From Pseudoalteromonas atlantica (GTDB taxonomy: Bacteria > Pseudomonadota > Gammaproteobacteria > Enterobacterales > Alteromonadaceae), in NCBI GenBank assembly GCA_007988745.1, contig BJUT01000024.1:1-56195 (forward strand): a DNA stretch of 56,195 bases, given 5' to 3'. A program made the position numbers and the translations under genes. The notes beneath the pieces are model-generated. The model was not told the origin of the DNA. It saw only the letters and a program-made list of their open reading frames with translations, and searched no databases. Below are positions 9,501 through 18,335 of this stretch, in pieces. Each line of letters opens with the position of its first letter. Position 1 is the stretch's first letter.

Positions 9501-9898
9501 AAGAAGATGACGTACTGGTAAGTAGCGTACTTGATGACTTTTCAGAAAGCATGGTTGATATGATTTACAGCGTACGCGACGAAATGAACGCAGGCGACGA
9601 GCTAGGTATAGATATTGAAGAAAAAGGCTTTTACGACGCATTAAAAGCACTTGCAGTTAAATACGACTTTGACTACCCCGAAGATAAGCTAATTGAGCTT
9701 GCTCAAGCGGTAAAAGTAATTGTAGACGACAAAGTAAAATTTGTTGATTGGAACCACCGCGACGACATTAAATCATCGCTCAAAGTAGAGCTGATTTTAA
9801 TACTCGCTAAATTTAAATACCCACCAATCAGCCGCGATGAAGTGTATAAAGAAATATTTGAGCAAGCGCAGAGCTTTAAAGCGAACAAAGAGGTTTGA
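6578..9898 (+). CDS. hsdR: Type I restriction-modification system, restriction/translocase subunit HsdR
   Basis: HsdR (1106 residues) is the motor and nuclease of the type I complex. It pulls in unmethylated DNA using ATP and cuts far from the recognition site. The PD-(D/E)xK nuclease core is visible as RIPDGILYVNGLPLVVFEFKS (Asp near 177, Glu and Lys near 192-194). The SF2 motor follows: Walker A GATGCGKS near 345, DEAH box ISDEAHRS near 444, motif III region VGFTGTP, and the second RecA-like lobe with IVVDMWLTGFDVP and the motif VI QTISRVNRQF. A helical C-terminal domain of about 300 residues would bind HsdM-HsdS. ATG 6578 follows AAGG with good spacing; a TTG three bases earlier is also possible. 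The gene is 48 bases after hsdS and converges on the recD-like gene at 9948. Confidence 0.95.
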   Translation: MKFTEAKLEQAVVELLGEQGYPHLLGGELSRNNSDVLIKEDLRAFLTTRYAKNNITTGEVDSIIAKLEKLPASDLYESNKTFCKWLSDGFLLSRERGRVAGSAAQKDLYIQLLDYDNVEQGIKSSLIAGNAMAALDNMALDNVNEASVTYLQDDNIYRFVTQLEIESPTSYDNIELRIPDGILYVNGLPLVVFEFKSAIREQAPIFEAYEQLTVRYRRAIPQLFVFNTLCVISDGVNNKMGNLFAPYQFFYSWGKVTGQELTAQEGINSLHTLLQGLFDKARLRDVMRNFVFFPDSDNKNAGKKEIKIVPRYPQYYAANKLFENIKRHLKPQGDGKGGTYFGATGCGKSYTMQFLTRLLMKSVELKSPTIILITDRTDLDDQLSQQFGNAKTYIGDDTVKTVTSRTHLRELLEGRNSGGVFLTTIHKFTEDTQLLTDRTNVICISDEAHRSQVNLDQKITITEKGVKKTFGFAKYLHDSLPNATYVGFTGTPVDATLDVFGEVVDSYTMTESVKDEITVRIVYEGRAAKVCLNNSKLAEIEAYYKECADAGSNELQIEDSKKATANMNSILGDPDRIKVLARDFVEHYEKRVEEGSTVAGKAMFVCSSRGIAYQLYQELEELRPHWFDVVDTDDAQKLSDTERKRAISEGRIAAPSEKVKMVMTRGKDDVERLYNLLGSKDERKELDKQFKNKNSNFKIAIVVDMWLTGFDVPFLDTMYIDKPLQKHSLIQTISRVNRQFEGKDKGLVVDYIGIKSEMNKALAQYSKTDETNFEDITASVIEVKNHLALLAQLFHKFDSSPYFTGEAVAQLNCLNHAAEFALITEKRQKRFMDLVKRLKAAYDVCCGSEKINESERNHIHFYLAIRSIIYKLTKGEAPDTAQMNAKVREMISEALQSDGVEEVFKLGNEDGGEIDIFNDDYIAKIEKIKLPNTKIKILQQMLAKAIGELKKVNQTQGIDFTKRFESLVQRYNERKEDDVLVSSVLDDFSESMVDMIYSVRDEMNAGDELGIDIEEKGFYDALKALAVKYDFDYPEDKLIELAQAVKVIVDDKVKFVDWNHRDDIKSSLKVELILILAKFKYPPISRDEVYKEIFEQAQSFKANKEV

Positions 9899-9947
9899 TC
9901 AGCCAAGATCTCTTCTTAATATTTGCTTTGAGAAATAATAATTAGCC

Positions 9948-12104
9948 TCAATTTCCTTGATCACGCAAAATTTCACAGAGAAAGCTATTTCTGCTGTTTG
10001 AATTGCTAGGTGACTTAGTGATTAGTTTAAAATCAGTTGCTGAGCCTACTAAGTGTATTTCACTCTCAGCACGAGTTATTGCTGTATAAAGCCATGCTCT
10101 GTCAACAATTCGACCTTGTTGAAGTGCTATGATTACTCTAGGAAATTGAGAGCCTTGAGCCTTATGGAGGGTGATGGCATAACCAAGCTCCATACAATCG
10201 AGTACTGGTTGTGTAATTTCGACTTTATCACCTGTATCTAATGTAACCTCACCAAAGCAGTCACCTGCATTGGTAACTGAAGAAAGCTCTCCAAGAGAGC
10301 CATTATTTACTCCTTTGTCATATAAATTCTGAGTAAACAGTATTTGATCATTAACTCTTAATTTTACATAAAATTCGTCCCCTTGAAGGTTAAATTTTAA
10401 TTGCTCGCCATGTTCATTGACAGTATCTTGAATTTGATTATTGATGTCTTGAACCAATTTTTTTGTTGGTGCCATTACACGGCTATTATACGAAGACTCT
10501 AAATATAATTCGCAGCATACATTAGCTATGTGTTGCTTAGGGGTTTCATGAAAATGTACGGCTCCAAAGCTTAAGTTTTCAGGTACTATACCTTGGTTAA
10601 TATACTTTGAATATTCAGGGATACCTGTTGACCCATCCTGGCGTTTAACAATATCCAGCATCGTATTAGCAATGCTTTGTGATAGAACAATATCGGCTAG
10701 GACCTTACCGCAGCCTATCGGTGGAAGTTGATCAGGATCACCAGTGAAGATTATATGAACCGTTGGGTGAACATGATTAACCAAACGGTACATAGTGGGT
10801 AAGTCAATCATGCTGGCTTCATCAATAACAAGTAGATGTTTTGGTTGTTCATCACTGGGTTCTATAGGCGCTTCACGAAATAGTTTAGCAATGGTTGAAG
10901 TCAAAAACCCGATTGATTCATGAAGCCGCATTGCTGCTCTCCCGCTCAGTGCCACAGCGTGAATTTCATATCCTAATTTATGGTAAGCCCTAAGTGCTGT
11001 TCTGAGAACAGTTGTTTTTCCGGTTCCGGCTCCACCTGTTATACAACTTACTGCATTGTCCAAACATGTTGTAATTGCTTCAATTTGTTTTTTTGTTAAC
11101 GCATAAGGCAGTTGGTTTACGGCAAAGCAATATGCTGAGTTAGTATATTCATCACGTAAATTGTTTTGGCTAGCTAGTTTTATTAGGCGTTTAGCAACGA
11201 CATTTTCCATCAATAGCTGTGCGGTTGGATGATATGTGCCTAATTTAGGATTTAAAATATACTGAGCTTTATTATGCCCAGCTTTTAATGCTTTTGAGCA
11301 CAACTCTTGGTTATTCAAAATAGCCATAAGTTTTGGTTTAAGTTCGTTCTGTTTTGTAAAAGTATGGCCCAGTTCTATTTGTTTGCGGATTGCAACTTCT
11401 AACGCTGCGCTTAGGCGTTTTGGTTCGTCTTCTTCACGGTCGAGGATGTTAATAGCGAGTCTATCCGCATTTTCAAATGACATGCCAAAACCGATCAATA
11501 GATACGGATTATCCTTAATGGCAGTGATTGAGTTTTCGTTATGATACTTAAGCAAACGCTGTTGAATAGAAAAAGGTATATTCTGTTCTGACATCCAGTT
11601 ACATGCACTTAAATTAGTATATTTAGCATAGCCTTTATAAAGTGCGTTGATGGACACTTCGCTCAGAAGGCCGCTAAACCTACTTCTCGATTCTGTTGTG
11701 TCTTTCTTAGCAAGCTGATGAAAATCACTCCCCAACGCATTCCACAACTTCCTGGCTTTACTTTCACCGATACCTATGAAGTCTTTTTCGTTGGCTATGA
11801 AGTTGATGAGCTGTTCACCACTTTCAGGAAGAGAGCATTTTACTTCAATCGGTGAGTCAAAAACATGCTGTTTCATGACATAACCATTGTTCTCATACTC
11901 ACTTAAGGTTTTTACACCTTTAACTTCCCAATGTTGACCAATGGCTGGGTTCACGGGGAGGCTATCGGGACAAGCTTTGACAGAAACGGTGTACTTGCCA
12001 CTGTTCATTTTATAGCTATTTTTTTTGAGCGGTATGCCCATGAAAATGACATGTTTAGCGTTATCAAACCGTATGCTAGTTACTCGAAAAAACTCTGTAT
12101 TCAT
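9948..12104 (-). CDS. RecD2-like superfamily 1B DNA helicase (AAA family ATPase)
   Basis: The 718-residue product has the layout of RecD2-type 5'-3' helicases. An N-terminal beta-rich region (about 1-100) is followed by helix-hairpin-helix segments (FIGIGESKARKLW near 115) and a helical region. The SF1B motor then shows Walker A GGAGTGKTT near 357, motif Ia ALSGRAAMRL, Walker B VIDEASM near 427, motif III TGDPDQLPPIG, and the C-terminal SH3 and motif V-VI parts ITLHKAQGSQFP near 645 and LYTAITRA. It is the last gene of the recombinase operon and overlaps the preceding gene by 4 bases (ATGA). It is not part of a RecBCD set, as no recB or recC is nearby. It may help process the element's DNA during excision or replication, or act in defence; neither is shown. 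Confidence 0.85.
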   Translation of the reverse strand: MNTEFFRVTSIRFDNAKHVIFMGIPLKKNSYKMNSGKYTVSVKACPDSLPVNPAIGQHWEVKGVKTLSEYENNGYVMKQHVFDSPIEVKCSLPESGEQLINFIANEKDFIGIGESKARKLWNALGSDFHQLAKKDTTESRSRFSGLLSEVSINALYKGYAKYTNLSACNWMSEQNIPFSIQQRLLKYHNENSITAIKDNPYLLIGFGMSFENADRLAINILDREEDEPKRLSAALEVAIRKQIELGHTFTKQNELKPKLMAILNNQELCSKALKAGHNKAQYILNPKLGTYHPTAQLLMENVVAKRLIKLASQNNLRDEYTNSAYCFAVNQLPYALTKKQIEAITTCLDNAVSCITGGAGTGKTTVLRTALRAYHKLGYEIHAVALSGRAAMRLHESIGFLTSTIAKLFREAPIEPSDEQPKHLLVIDEASMIDLPTMYRLVNHVHPTVHIIFTGDPDQLPPIGCGKVLADIVLSQSIANTMLDIVKRQDGSTGIPEYSKYINQGIVPENLSFGAVHFHETPKQHIANVCCELYLESSYNSRVMAPTKKLVQDINNQIQDTVNEHGEQLKFNLQGDEFYVKLRVNDQILFTQNLYDKGVNNGSLGELSSVTNAGDCFGEVTLDTGDKVEITQPVLDCMELGYAITLHKAQGSQFPRVIIALQQGRIVDRAWLYTAITRAESEIHLVGSATDFKLITKSPSNSNSRNSFLCEILRDQGN

Positions 12105-12538
12105 CGTGGCATAAACCCCATTTCATACATGGTGTCGGATAACTCACCAAAACGCTCAAGCTTAGATTCTAACTCTTTAATTTTAGCTTTCAGTTCAATA
12201 TTCTCGGCTTCAATAACCGAGAGCCTTTTCGACTCAAGATGCCTTTTATGAGTAGTGTTGTCGTATTGCTTGGGTTTGCATGACTCTTCTTTTGCACTTA
12301 CTGTTAAGGGAGGTAACACACCTTCCTCGCGAAGCCTATCTTCCAAGTTACCAAGAGCTGTTTTAAGCGCTGGGTTCTGATTGAGAGCTGATTTACCACA
12401 AACGATGGCTTTGGCTATTTCGCCGCGATTGAGTTGCCCTCTGTAGATTAGCTGAGTGAAATCGTGATTGGATTGAGTCGAAACCCACAGTTCAAAAGCT
12501 TCGAGTGTTTGCTGTGCTTTTTGTTGTCCGTTAGCCAT
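12101..12538 (-). CDS. Small coiled-coil protein of the recombinase operon (VPA1267-like)
   Basis: The 145-residue product begins MANGQQKAQQTLEAFELWV, continues with a putative helix-turn-helix-like stretch (LNRGEIAKAIVCGKSALNQN, about 35-55), and ends with a coiled coil (IEAENIELKAKIKELESKL, about 109-128). From memory this resembles the proteins named VPA1267 family, found downstream of recombinase trios in Vibrio and relatives. I could not verify that by a search. It lies 11 bases after the 205-residue coiled-coil gene and overlaps the helicase gene by 4 bases, so it is translationally coupled. A DNA-binding accessory role like that of TnpC in Tn554, which stimulates and orients recombination, is a reasonable but unproven idea. 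Confidence 0.65.
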   Translation of the reverse strand: MANGQQKAQQTLEAFELWVSTQSNHDFTQLIYRGQLNRGEIAKAIVCGKSALNQNPALKTALGNLEDRLREEGVLPPLTVSAKEESCKPKQYDNTTHKRHLESKRLSVIEAENIELKAKIKELESKLERFGELSDTMYEMGFMPR

Positions 12539-12549
12539 GAATTACTGCC

Positions 12550-13167
12550 TTAGTTTTTCACAATTTTTAAGTTGTGGCTTTTCAGCAAAACCTTAAGCTG
12601 AGCATTTTGCTTTTGTAGCTCTATAACTTCATTTTCCAGTTGTGCATTTTTATCTGCAAGAGTTTTTTTTTCACTGTAAATACTATTGTTTAAGAGAGCT
12701 GTAAGTATCTTTCCTATATTTTTATCTCTCTCGTTGGCCAGTTCCCTTTTTACTCTTGTCAGCTCTTGTGCTAATTCATTTTTTGTTAACTGAGTGGTCT
12801 TGGATTTTCTAGATGTTAGTTTCCATAACCTTTGGATCTCAATATTAAGTTCGCGCACTAAAGCACATAACTCAGGGGTTCTTCTTTCTGTTAGATTACT
12901 TTTATCAACTCTGGCGATTTCAGCAACTCTAGAGAGAATAATTTTTCTTTCATTTATTTTTAAATCAATTTTCTTCTCTATTTTACTTATTATTTCGTGA
13001 TAGGTTTCAAGCACGACGTTCAGGCTTTTAGACTGTTTGTCAGTCGCACTAGATAACCAACTAATTAAGTTGTCTTTAAGTTCGCTTTCAATGAAGTCTG
13101 GAAAAGGATCGCTTTTTTCAACATTCCCGGTTTTAGAAATAAAATTATCTAACTGAAATTTACTCAT
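12550..13167 (-). CDS. Coiled-coil accessory protein of the recombinase operon (GmtX/TnpC-like position)
   Basis: This 205-residue protein is mostly helical. Residues about 35-70 predict one helix (SLNVVLETYHEIISKIEKKI). A middle part, SRVAEIARVDKSNLTERRTP, resembles a short helix-turn-helix. The C-terminal 70 residues form a leucine- and glutamine-rich coiled coil (KNAQLENEVIELQKQNAQL). No enzyme motif is seen. It overlaps the end of the 622-residue recombinase gene by 8 bases and is followed closely by the 145-residue gene. Position after two or three recombinases fits the small third component of Tn554-like elements (TnpC) or GmtX of gamma-mobile-trio islands. I infer a DNA-binding or bridging helper for recombination; the sequence does not prove it. 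Confidence 0.6.
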   Translation of the reverse strand: MSKFQLDNFISKTGNVEKSDPFPDFIESELKDNLISWLSSATDKQSKSLNVVLETYHEIISKIEKKIDLKINERKIILSRVAEIARVDKSNLTERRTPELCALVRELNIEIQRLWKLTSRKSKTTQLTKNELAQELTRVKRELANERDKNIGKILTALLNNSIYSEKKTLADKNAQLENEVIELQKQNAQLKVLLKSHNLKIVKN

Positions 13168-15028
13168 AGTTTAACTCTTCAAGATTAACTTCTAACTCTT
13201 CCAGCATATACTCGCAAATTGAAACAATATTTAATGATGCTTCTCTAACAAATGGGTCACTTATGTTGTCAATTAGGTTTTGATGATGAATGCCAATTCT
13301 TACAATTTCAGCAGAATCAGAGTCTGGTGATAAATGATGAAGGTCTGTTGTAATAGCCTCATCTTCTAGCCATGAAACTGAATATCCAAATTCATGGCCT
13401 GTTATGATTATGGTGTCTAAAGCTTGTTCAGCGATATAGTCACCAACTTCATCTATGGACTTAAAGACATGCTCTTCACTGACTCTTTCTCTAATACGCT
13501 TGATAACAGCAGCATAAAACTCGGAATCATCTGAACTAATTTCATTTGCCAGCTCTTTAAAATAACTTGATTCAGTGGCAGATATTATTTCTTCATCGAG
13601 TTTATTTTTTACATATGACTTAGTAAAACTTGATTCACTGGAATGGCCAAAATGTCTCCGAATAGATTCTCTAACATTACCTTTAAATCGATAGAGGGCA
13701 ATGGCAGCAAAAATATGACGCAAGGCATGAGGAGAGCTTGTCTCTGGAATTCCATCAATTTCAGAATTACCTTCAGCCCAACGCTCATAAATACGGGTAA
13801 TTCTTTTAGCTGTCGTATCAGCGCTTGGTAAATGTCTTTTTTGTTTTTTAAGTGCTTTTTGAATAGAAGGAATATGCGTTGAACTAAATGGCGAGACGTC
13901 CTCTTGTGGTGGTAAGTAACTAATATTCGAGGCTATATTAATAGCTTTTAGGGCTTCTTTACTACAAGACCGTTTCCTACCCATGCCATTGTCATTTTTC
14001 TTAAGCCTACTGTAAAAGAAAGCTTCATTATTTTTTACTTCCATGCCAGCAAATCTAACTGAGTTTACTTCAGAAATTCTGCCCCCTGATAAAATTGTAA
14101 AAACAACAAGGCAAGCTCCTTTAATAACTTGTCCTTCATCAGTAAACATTCCAGGGTAAAAGTGAATATCATCGTTTTCTTGATCCATAAAACCGTGATC
14201 AGAGAATAATTTTGCTAATCGATGAATATTGGACTTCGTACTGGCACTAGGGTTACTAACTACTTCCTCTACGGCCACTAGGAATACCTGCTTAAATGCT
14301 CCTGGTTTGAAAAAATCACTTACAACAACACTATATTGAGAACGTTGAAACTTAAAATAGTCAACCAAAAAATTAGCCGTAGGCGATTCTATAATTTCCA
14401 GCATGTCGTTAAGAAATAAAAGAGCCACATCTATGGGCAAATTATGCCAGGTTCCTCTAGTTAACCATTTGTTGTAGCATACCCCTTTACTTTCAACGTA
14501 CGCTTTAAGGAAACAGTCGGTTATTTTTTTCTTAGGGAAGTCACAAACTATTCCGTCAGTTATTTTTTCCTGACGAGAATAGTCTTTCATTTGTTTTAGG
14601 ATGGCAATTACTTGCTCTACCGTTCCTCCAGTCCAGAGTTCTCCATTATGTTTTGTTGCGATATCTTGTACGATCGAAGCAAAATTATTGAGTGACAAGG
14701 TTCCAAATAATGTGTCTGGGCCAAATAGTTTCGTCTTGCTATTAAAGATCTTTTTAAGGGCTGAAACCCTATTTTTAATCGTTTTGGTCCGACCATATAG
14801 AGGACCAGAAACTCGCACACTGGCTCCATGGAGAGCTCTTAACACCTCCTTAAAGGTGATTTCAGTGTGTCTAGGATAGTTCAAGCTATCCCAATTCAAA
14901 GTGGTCTCTTTTAAATTTTCTGAATCATAAAAGTTCCAACTCCTGCATTTCATGGTGTTTATTTCAGCAAACCCATCTTCTGGCAGTAAGTCCTCTTCTT
15001 TAATATCACTGACCAGAATTACATTCAT
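13160..15028 (-). CDS. Large tyrosine-type recombinase (TnpB/GmtZ-like)
   Basis: The 622-residue product carries a tyrosine recombinase catalytic domain in its middle to C-terminal half. The first Arg is in LSGGRISEVNSVRF near residue 313, HxxR in SPHALRHIF near 431, the late His in RHFGHSSES near 459, and the Tyr in FTKSYVKN near 470. About 140 residues follow the Tyr, more than in simple integrases. The N-terminal 280 residues should contain the core-binding domain and a helical extension (LRALHGASVRVSGPLYGRTK). Length and layout are like TnpB of Tn554 (about 630 residues). The ATG at 15026-15028 has AGGA upstream and lies inside the end of the preceding gene (23-base overlap). It is the second catalytically complete recombinase of the operon. 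Confidence 0.8.
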   Translation of the reverse strand: MNVILVSDIKEEDLLPEDGFAEINTMKCRSWNFYDSENLKETTLNWDSLNYPRHTEITFKEVLRALHGASVRVSGPLYGRTKTIKNRVSALKKIFNSKTKLFGPDTLFGTLSLNNFASIVQDIATKHNGELWTGGTVEQVIAILKQMKDYSRQEKITDGIVCDFPKKKITDCFLKAYVESKGVCYNKWLTRGTWHNLPIDVALLFLNDMLEIIESPTANFLVDYFKFQRSQYSVVVSDFFKPGAFKQVFLVAVEEVVSNPSASTKSNIHRLAKLFSDHGFMDQENDDIHFYPGMFTDEGQVIKGACLVVFTILSGGRISEVNSVRFAGMEVKNNEAFFYSRLKKNDNGMGRKRSCSKEALKAINIASNISYLPPQEDVSPFSSTHIPSIQKALKKQKRHLPSADTTAKRITRIYERWAEGNSEIDGIPETSSPHALRHIFAAIALYRFKGNVRESIRRHFGHSSESSFTKSYVKNKLDEEIISATESSYFKELANEISSDDSEFYAAVIKRIRERVSEEHVFKSIDEVGDYIAEQALDTIIITGHEFGYSVSWLEDEAITTDLHHLSPDSDSAEIVRIGIHHQNLIDNISDPFVREASLNIVSICEYMLEELEVNLEELNYE

Positions 15029-17222
15029 GTAATAAATCCTTATTAACAGGTAGTTTTAATGAGTGAGCAATTTCTTCTCCTTCCTTGACTGTTTTGCTAT
15101 GGAAGCCATCTAAAAGAGAATTAAGATAAATTAAGTGTGTATTTGCAACCTTTACTTTTGGAGAGCCTTTTTCTAGTTGGTTACGAATGTTTTCAATATG
15201 TTTTCGTGTTTTTATAATCAGTGCAGCACATAAAGGATGGTCGATAATTATTTTGTCGTTAAAAGTTCTAAGTTCATCAAAAAGACTAACCCCTAATCTA
15301 CTCTTCTTGGCTATGCTGAGCATTTTGGTTAATTCAGATGAGCCACTTAAATTTTTAACTGATGGTGTCGAAAGCTCTAACTTTTCCATGACCCTAGATC
15401 GGTGATAATTAGGCTCATTTCTTTTTAATTCGCCCATTTCTTTCGCTAATTTATATAACTCACCCCCAACCTTGCTGGCAAAATTATGGATATCGGCATC
15501 CGTTTTTTGTGATATGTCGGAGCGATCTATATATACGTCTTTATGTGTATCGAGACTATGTGCTGATGATTCAGCTGATACATGCTCGTCATCTGATTCC
15601 TCATCCTCCAAAACAGCTCTTGTTTGGGCAATCAAATCCATAGTAATCGATTTATAATCACAAAAGTTGGCTTCCCCAGTTTTTTTATTTTTAATCTTTA
15701 AGTACGCTGTTCCTGACTCAGTAGACTGCTCAAGTATCGAAAGGAAAGGTTCAGAATTTGCAACATTCTCTCTACAGAACTTATTGATCTGGGTTCCCTT
15801 TAGTCCCAGTGCACAAAGAGGTAAGGCAGTTGTTTGAGATAAAGTGCTCAAAGGTCGGTTGTAAAGCACATTACTTTTTGTAGGCATTGCAAATCCTGGC
15901 CTTTCTTGGATTGTAAATATTGACTCTGATTGTATTCTGAGCTGGTATAAATGCATGTATACATCAAAAAGAAAATCTTCACCTTTAGCGTAAATTGGGG
16001 ATAGGAACTCTCGACTTTTACTCCTTATTTTGGGAAATTTGATTTGCAGTTTTGATGCTGCACCAGACTCATCAACACCATCAAATAAAAAACCATCCTT
16101 CAATGTTAATCTATCAAATCCAGATGACTGAACCCTATCTGAAGCCATCAACCAGCTTAACGCTCTTCGCTCTGACAAAGAACTAGTGAACATAAAGCCA
16201 ATTGGAAAAACTGACTGCCTCATGCCATTAAATGTTTTATTAGGTACAAGAACGGACCTATATCTGGGACGGGTAAAGTTCGTCCTGTCGATATCATTTT
16301 GAGCTCTTTTTAAACTACTCTCTGTTGTAAACATTGCTTCTAACTCGCTCTGTACTTGAGCTGGAGTGAAGCGTTCACTTTTAGAGTACCTTCTAGCAAA
16401 CTCTCTTTGGGACATTAACAACATCTCATTGAGTAATGGATCTTTCATGTCCAACATAGCTCTTAAGTAATAGCCATTAACCCTATTAGCGATAGTATTT
16501 CCCAGCCCACCGCTGTTCGTCATCTTCATCACATTATTTTGCCAAACACTCTTACCATCATCACAATCATGGAATATTTGCTTGGCTAAATCTTCGTTTT
16601 TTAGTAAAAACTTGGTTCTTATGTCTTTCATATAAAGACAAAACCAAGTCAGTACATGCCTAAGTGACTCGATAATTTCAGTATCAGTAAAGTCAGATTG
16701 AAACACCTTCATCAGTGTTGGTTTTGGCTGAGATACAGACTTACCAAATTTTGGAATATCTTGAAAAATAACTTCAAGCCTATCTGCGTCTTTTTTGAAA
16801 TGAAACTTATGATCGCATGCGTATTTTAGGGCACATTTTACGCGTGAAATGTCTCCTACAGTCGCCTCTCGCGAACGGTTTAGCGTTTTACTTGAATAAT
16901 ATAAATAATGAACAGAAATCACCTTGTCATCACTTGTACTAGCACCATCGTGTTGCTTAAAGAATTCCACTAGGCGATTCAAAGTTGCAGCATACTGCTT
17001 TTGACTTGATGCAGATAAATTGATGAAATCCGGAGAGCTTGAGAACAAGCAATATGCGTTAAGTACCACATTGCCTTTCATGTCGGAGGGCAACTCAATT
17101 CTTTTAGCTGTCTTTGAATCATTCACTAAAGATTCAGCAATAAATACAAACTCATCAGTCCTTTTTATCGCAGAAACTTTACCTGCATTTTTAATTGCTT
17201 CTTTAAGAGAGAATTCCAACAT
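15006..17222 (-). CDS. Large recombinase-associated protein, possibly a degenerate tyrosine recombinase
   Basis: This 738-residue protein lies between two catalytic tyrosine recombinases. Residues about 45-175 look like a SAM-like core-binding domain (LSASSQKQYAATLNRLVEFF). A segment near 340-380 (SSLSERRALSWLMASDRV) recalls the first-Arg box of tyrosine recombinases (usual form GLRxSE-L), but no clear HxxR-H-Y series follows; the one HRSR near residue 600 sits in the wrong context. The C-terminal 180 residues are helical, with an acidic stretch (EDEESDDEHVSAESS). It could be a structural, non-catalytic partner of the recombinase complex. The ATG at 17220-17222 has AGGA upstream; TTG at 17225 is less likely. 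It overlaps its upstream neighbour by 20 bases and its downstream one by 23, so the three are almost certainly made together. The family is unnamed by me. Confidence 0.55.
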   Translation of the reverse strand: MLEFSLKEAIKNAGKVSAIKRTDEFVFIAESLVNDSKTAKRIELPSDMKGNVVLNAYCLFSSSPDFINLSASSQKQYAATLNRLVEFFKQHDGASTSDDKVISVHYLYYSSKTLNRSREATVGDISRVKCALKYACDHKFHFKKDADRLEVIFQDIPKFGKSVSQPKPTLMKVFQSDFTDTEIIESLRHVLTWFCLYMKDIRTKFLLKNEDLAKQIFHDCDDGKSVWQNNVMKMTNSGGLGNTIANRVNGYYLRAMLDMKDPLLNEMLLMSQREFARRYSKSERFTPAQVQSELEAMFTTESSLKRAQNDIDRTNFTRPRYRSVLVPNKTFNGMRQSVFPIGFMFTSSLSERRALSWLMASDRVQSSGFDRLTLKDGFLFDGVDESGAASKLQIKFPKIRSKSREFLSPIYAKGEDFLFDVYMHLYQLRIQSESIFTIQERPGFAMPTKSNVLYNRPLSTLSQTTALPLCALGLKGTQINKFCRENVANSEPFLSILEQSTESGTAYLKIKNKKTGEANFCDYKSITMDLIAQTRAVLEDEESDDEHVSAESSAHSLDTHKDVYIDRSDISQKTDADIHNFASKVGGELYKLAKEMGELKRNEPNYHRSRVMEKLELSTPSVKNLSGSSELTKMLSIAKKSRLGVSLFDELRTFNDKIIIDHPLCAALIIKTRKHIENIRNQLEKGSPKVKVANTHLIYLNSLLDGFHSKTVKEGEEIAHSLKLPVNKDLLHECNSGQ

Positions 17223-18312
17223 CAATTCCTTGGCTGATATTTTTATTTTTTGTAAATATGCTTTTGTGTTTGACAGACAGTTTTTTAATTAGCGAATGGC
17301 GACTATTCAAAACAGCCTCAAAGAAAACATATAAAAGGGTGGTTTCCTTTTTTGCATGACCCATTCTGTCTGGTAATACAGTCCATGGGTCATGGCCATT
17401 TTTATGGCATTCAATAACACAGTTAGTTGCAAAGGTATGTCTAAGTGAATGAAATGTTCGAGACTTTAAATATGGCTTTCTAGACGCTGATGCCACTTTT
17501 CTAAAAACACTTGATGCGAAACTTTTGTTTAGAGGGCTGCCATCTTTAGCACAGATAAGTAGATTTCCAGGTATTTTTTTTCTTCTACCATCTACAAATG
17601 ACTGAATTTTTGATTTAAGTTTAGGCGGAACTAAAACTTGACGTAGTTTTTCTCCTTTACCAATAATATCGATTTTATCAACTACAAAGCCCGTATATTT
17701 GTTTATAAGTTTTGTTAAGATAAGATTTCTTTTATCAACTACTTCACTAGCTCTTAGCCCCATATGAAAGCCGATGTGAAGAATTAATTCGTTTCTTTCA
17801 TTGATGAAATCATCACTGGAGTCTACATAACAAAGCAATTCATCAAATCTTTTCCGCGTTAGATAATGTTCAATAAGTTTTATTTTTTTTCTGGTATTAG
17901 CTTTTATTTGATAGCCGGTATCGTTATCTGTGACACGATATATAAAATCGTTAGGGCGAGAAGTAAACCCAAACTCATATAGGTATTTAAAGAACCTGGT
18001 TAAACAAGCTATATGGCCTTTAATTGATGAAAACTCTAAATCTAAGTGATTGTTTAAATATTTGTTTAAATATATGTCGATATGTAATTGCTCGACATTA
18101 ATAAAATCTAGCTTTGCATCATCAAGAACCTTGAGAAAATTATCTAACCGATATGAGTAGTTTGAAATTGTTTCTTGAGAATGACCATTAAGAGATAAAT
18201 TGGCAAGAAATAATGAAGGGGCTATTCGAATATCACCGTTATTATCTATAAGTGCAAACGATTTGAAATTTAAACCACTGTATTGAACCTTTGAAACCTT
18301 TATAACAGCCAT
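17203..18312 (-). CDS. Tyrosine-type site-specific recombinase (TnpA/GmtY-like)
   Basis: The 369-residue product is a full-length tyrosine recombinase. The N-terminal core-binding SAM-like domain spans about 28-120 (FLANLSLNGHSQETISNYSY). The catalytic domain shows Arg in MGLRASEVVD near 183, Lys in KGEKLRQVLVP near 215, HxxR in HSLRHTFATN near 287, His in RMGHAKKETT near 315, and Tyr in LLYVFFEA near 325. Its length equals TnpA of Tn554 (361 residues) and of first-position recombinases in trio elements. It is the first gene of the six-gene minus-strand operon, transcribed inward from the element's right end. A near-consensus promoter set in a 10-base-arm inverted repeat lies directly upstream (18336-18377). 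The ATG is at 18310-18312. This recombinase probably acts at the element end that interrupts the ion-channel gene. Confidence 0.9.
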   Translation of the reverse strand: MAVIKVSKVQYSGLNFKSFALIDNNGDIRIAPSLFLANLSLNGHSQETISNYSYRLDNFLKVLDDAKLDFINVEQLHIDIYLNKYLNNHLDLEFSSIKGHIACLTRFFKYLYEFGFTSRPNDFIYRVTDNDTGYQIKANTRKKIKLIEHYLTRKRFDELLCYVDSSDDFINERNELILHIGFHMGLRASEVVDKRNLILTKLINKYTGFVVDKIDIIGKGEKLRQVLVPPKLKSKIQSFVDGRRKKIPGNLLICAKDGSPLNKSFASSVFRKVASASRKPYLKSRTFHSLRHTFATNCVIECHKNGHDPWTVLPDRMGHAKKETTLLYVFFEAVLNSRHSLIKKLSVKHKSIFTKNKNISQGIDVGILS

Positions 18313-18335
18313 AAGAGTAATTATAAAATATCACA

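Noticed and set aside
9899..9947. Gap between hsdR and the helicase gene as the left end of the mobile element
   Set aside because: It shows neither the TTTGTTGACA-type repeat nor the lost 3' part of the channel gene, so the element most likely extends further left.
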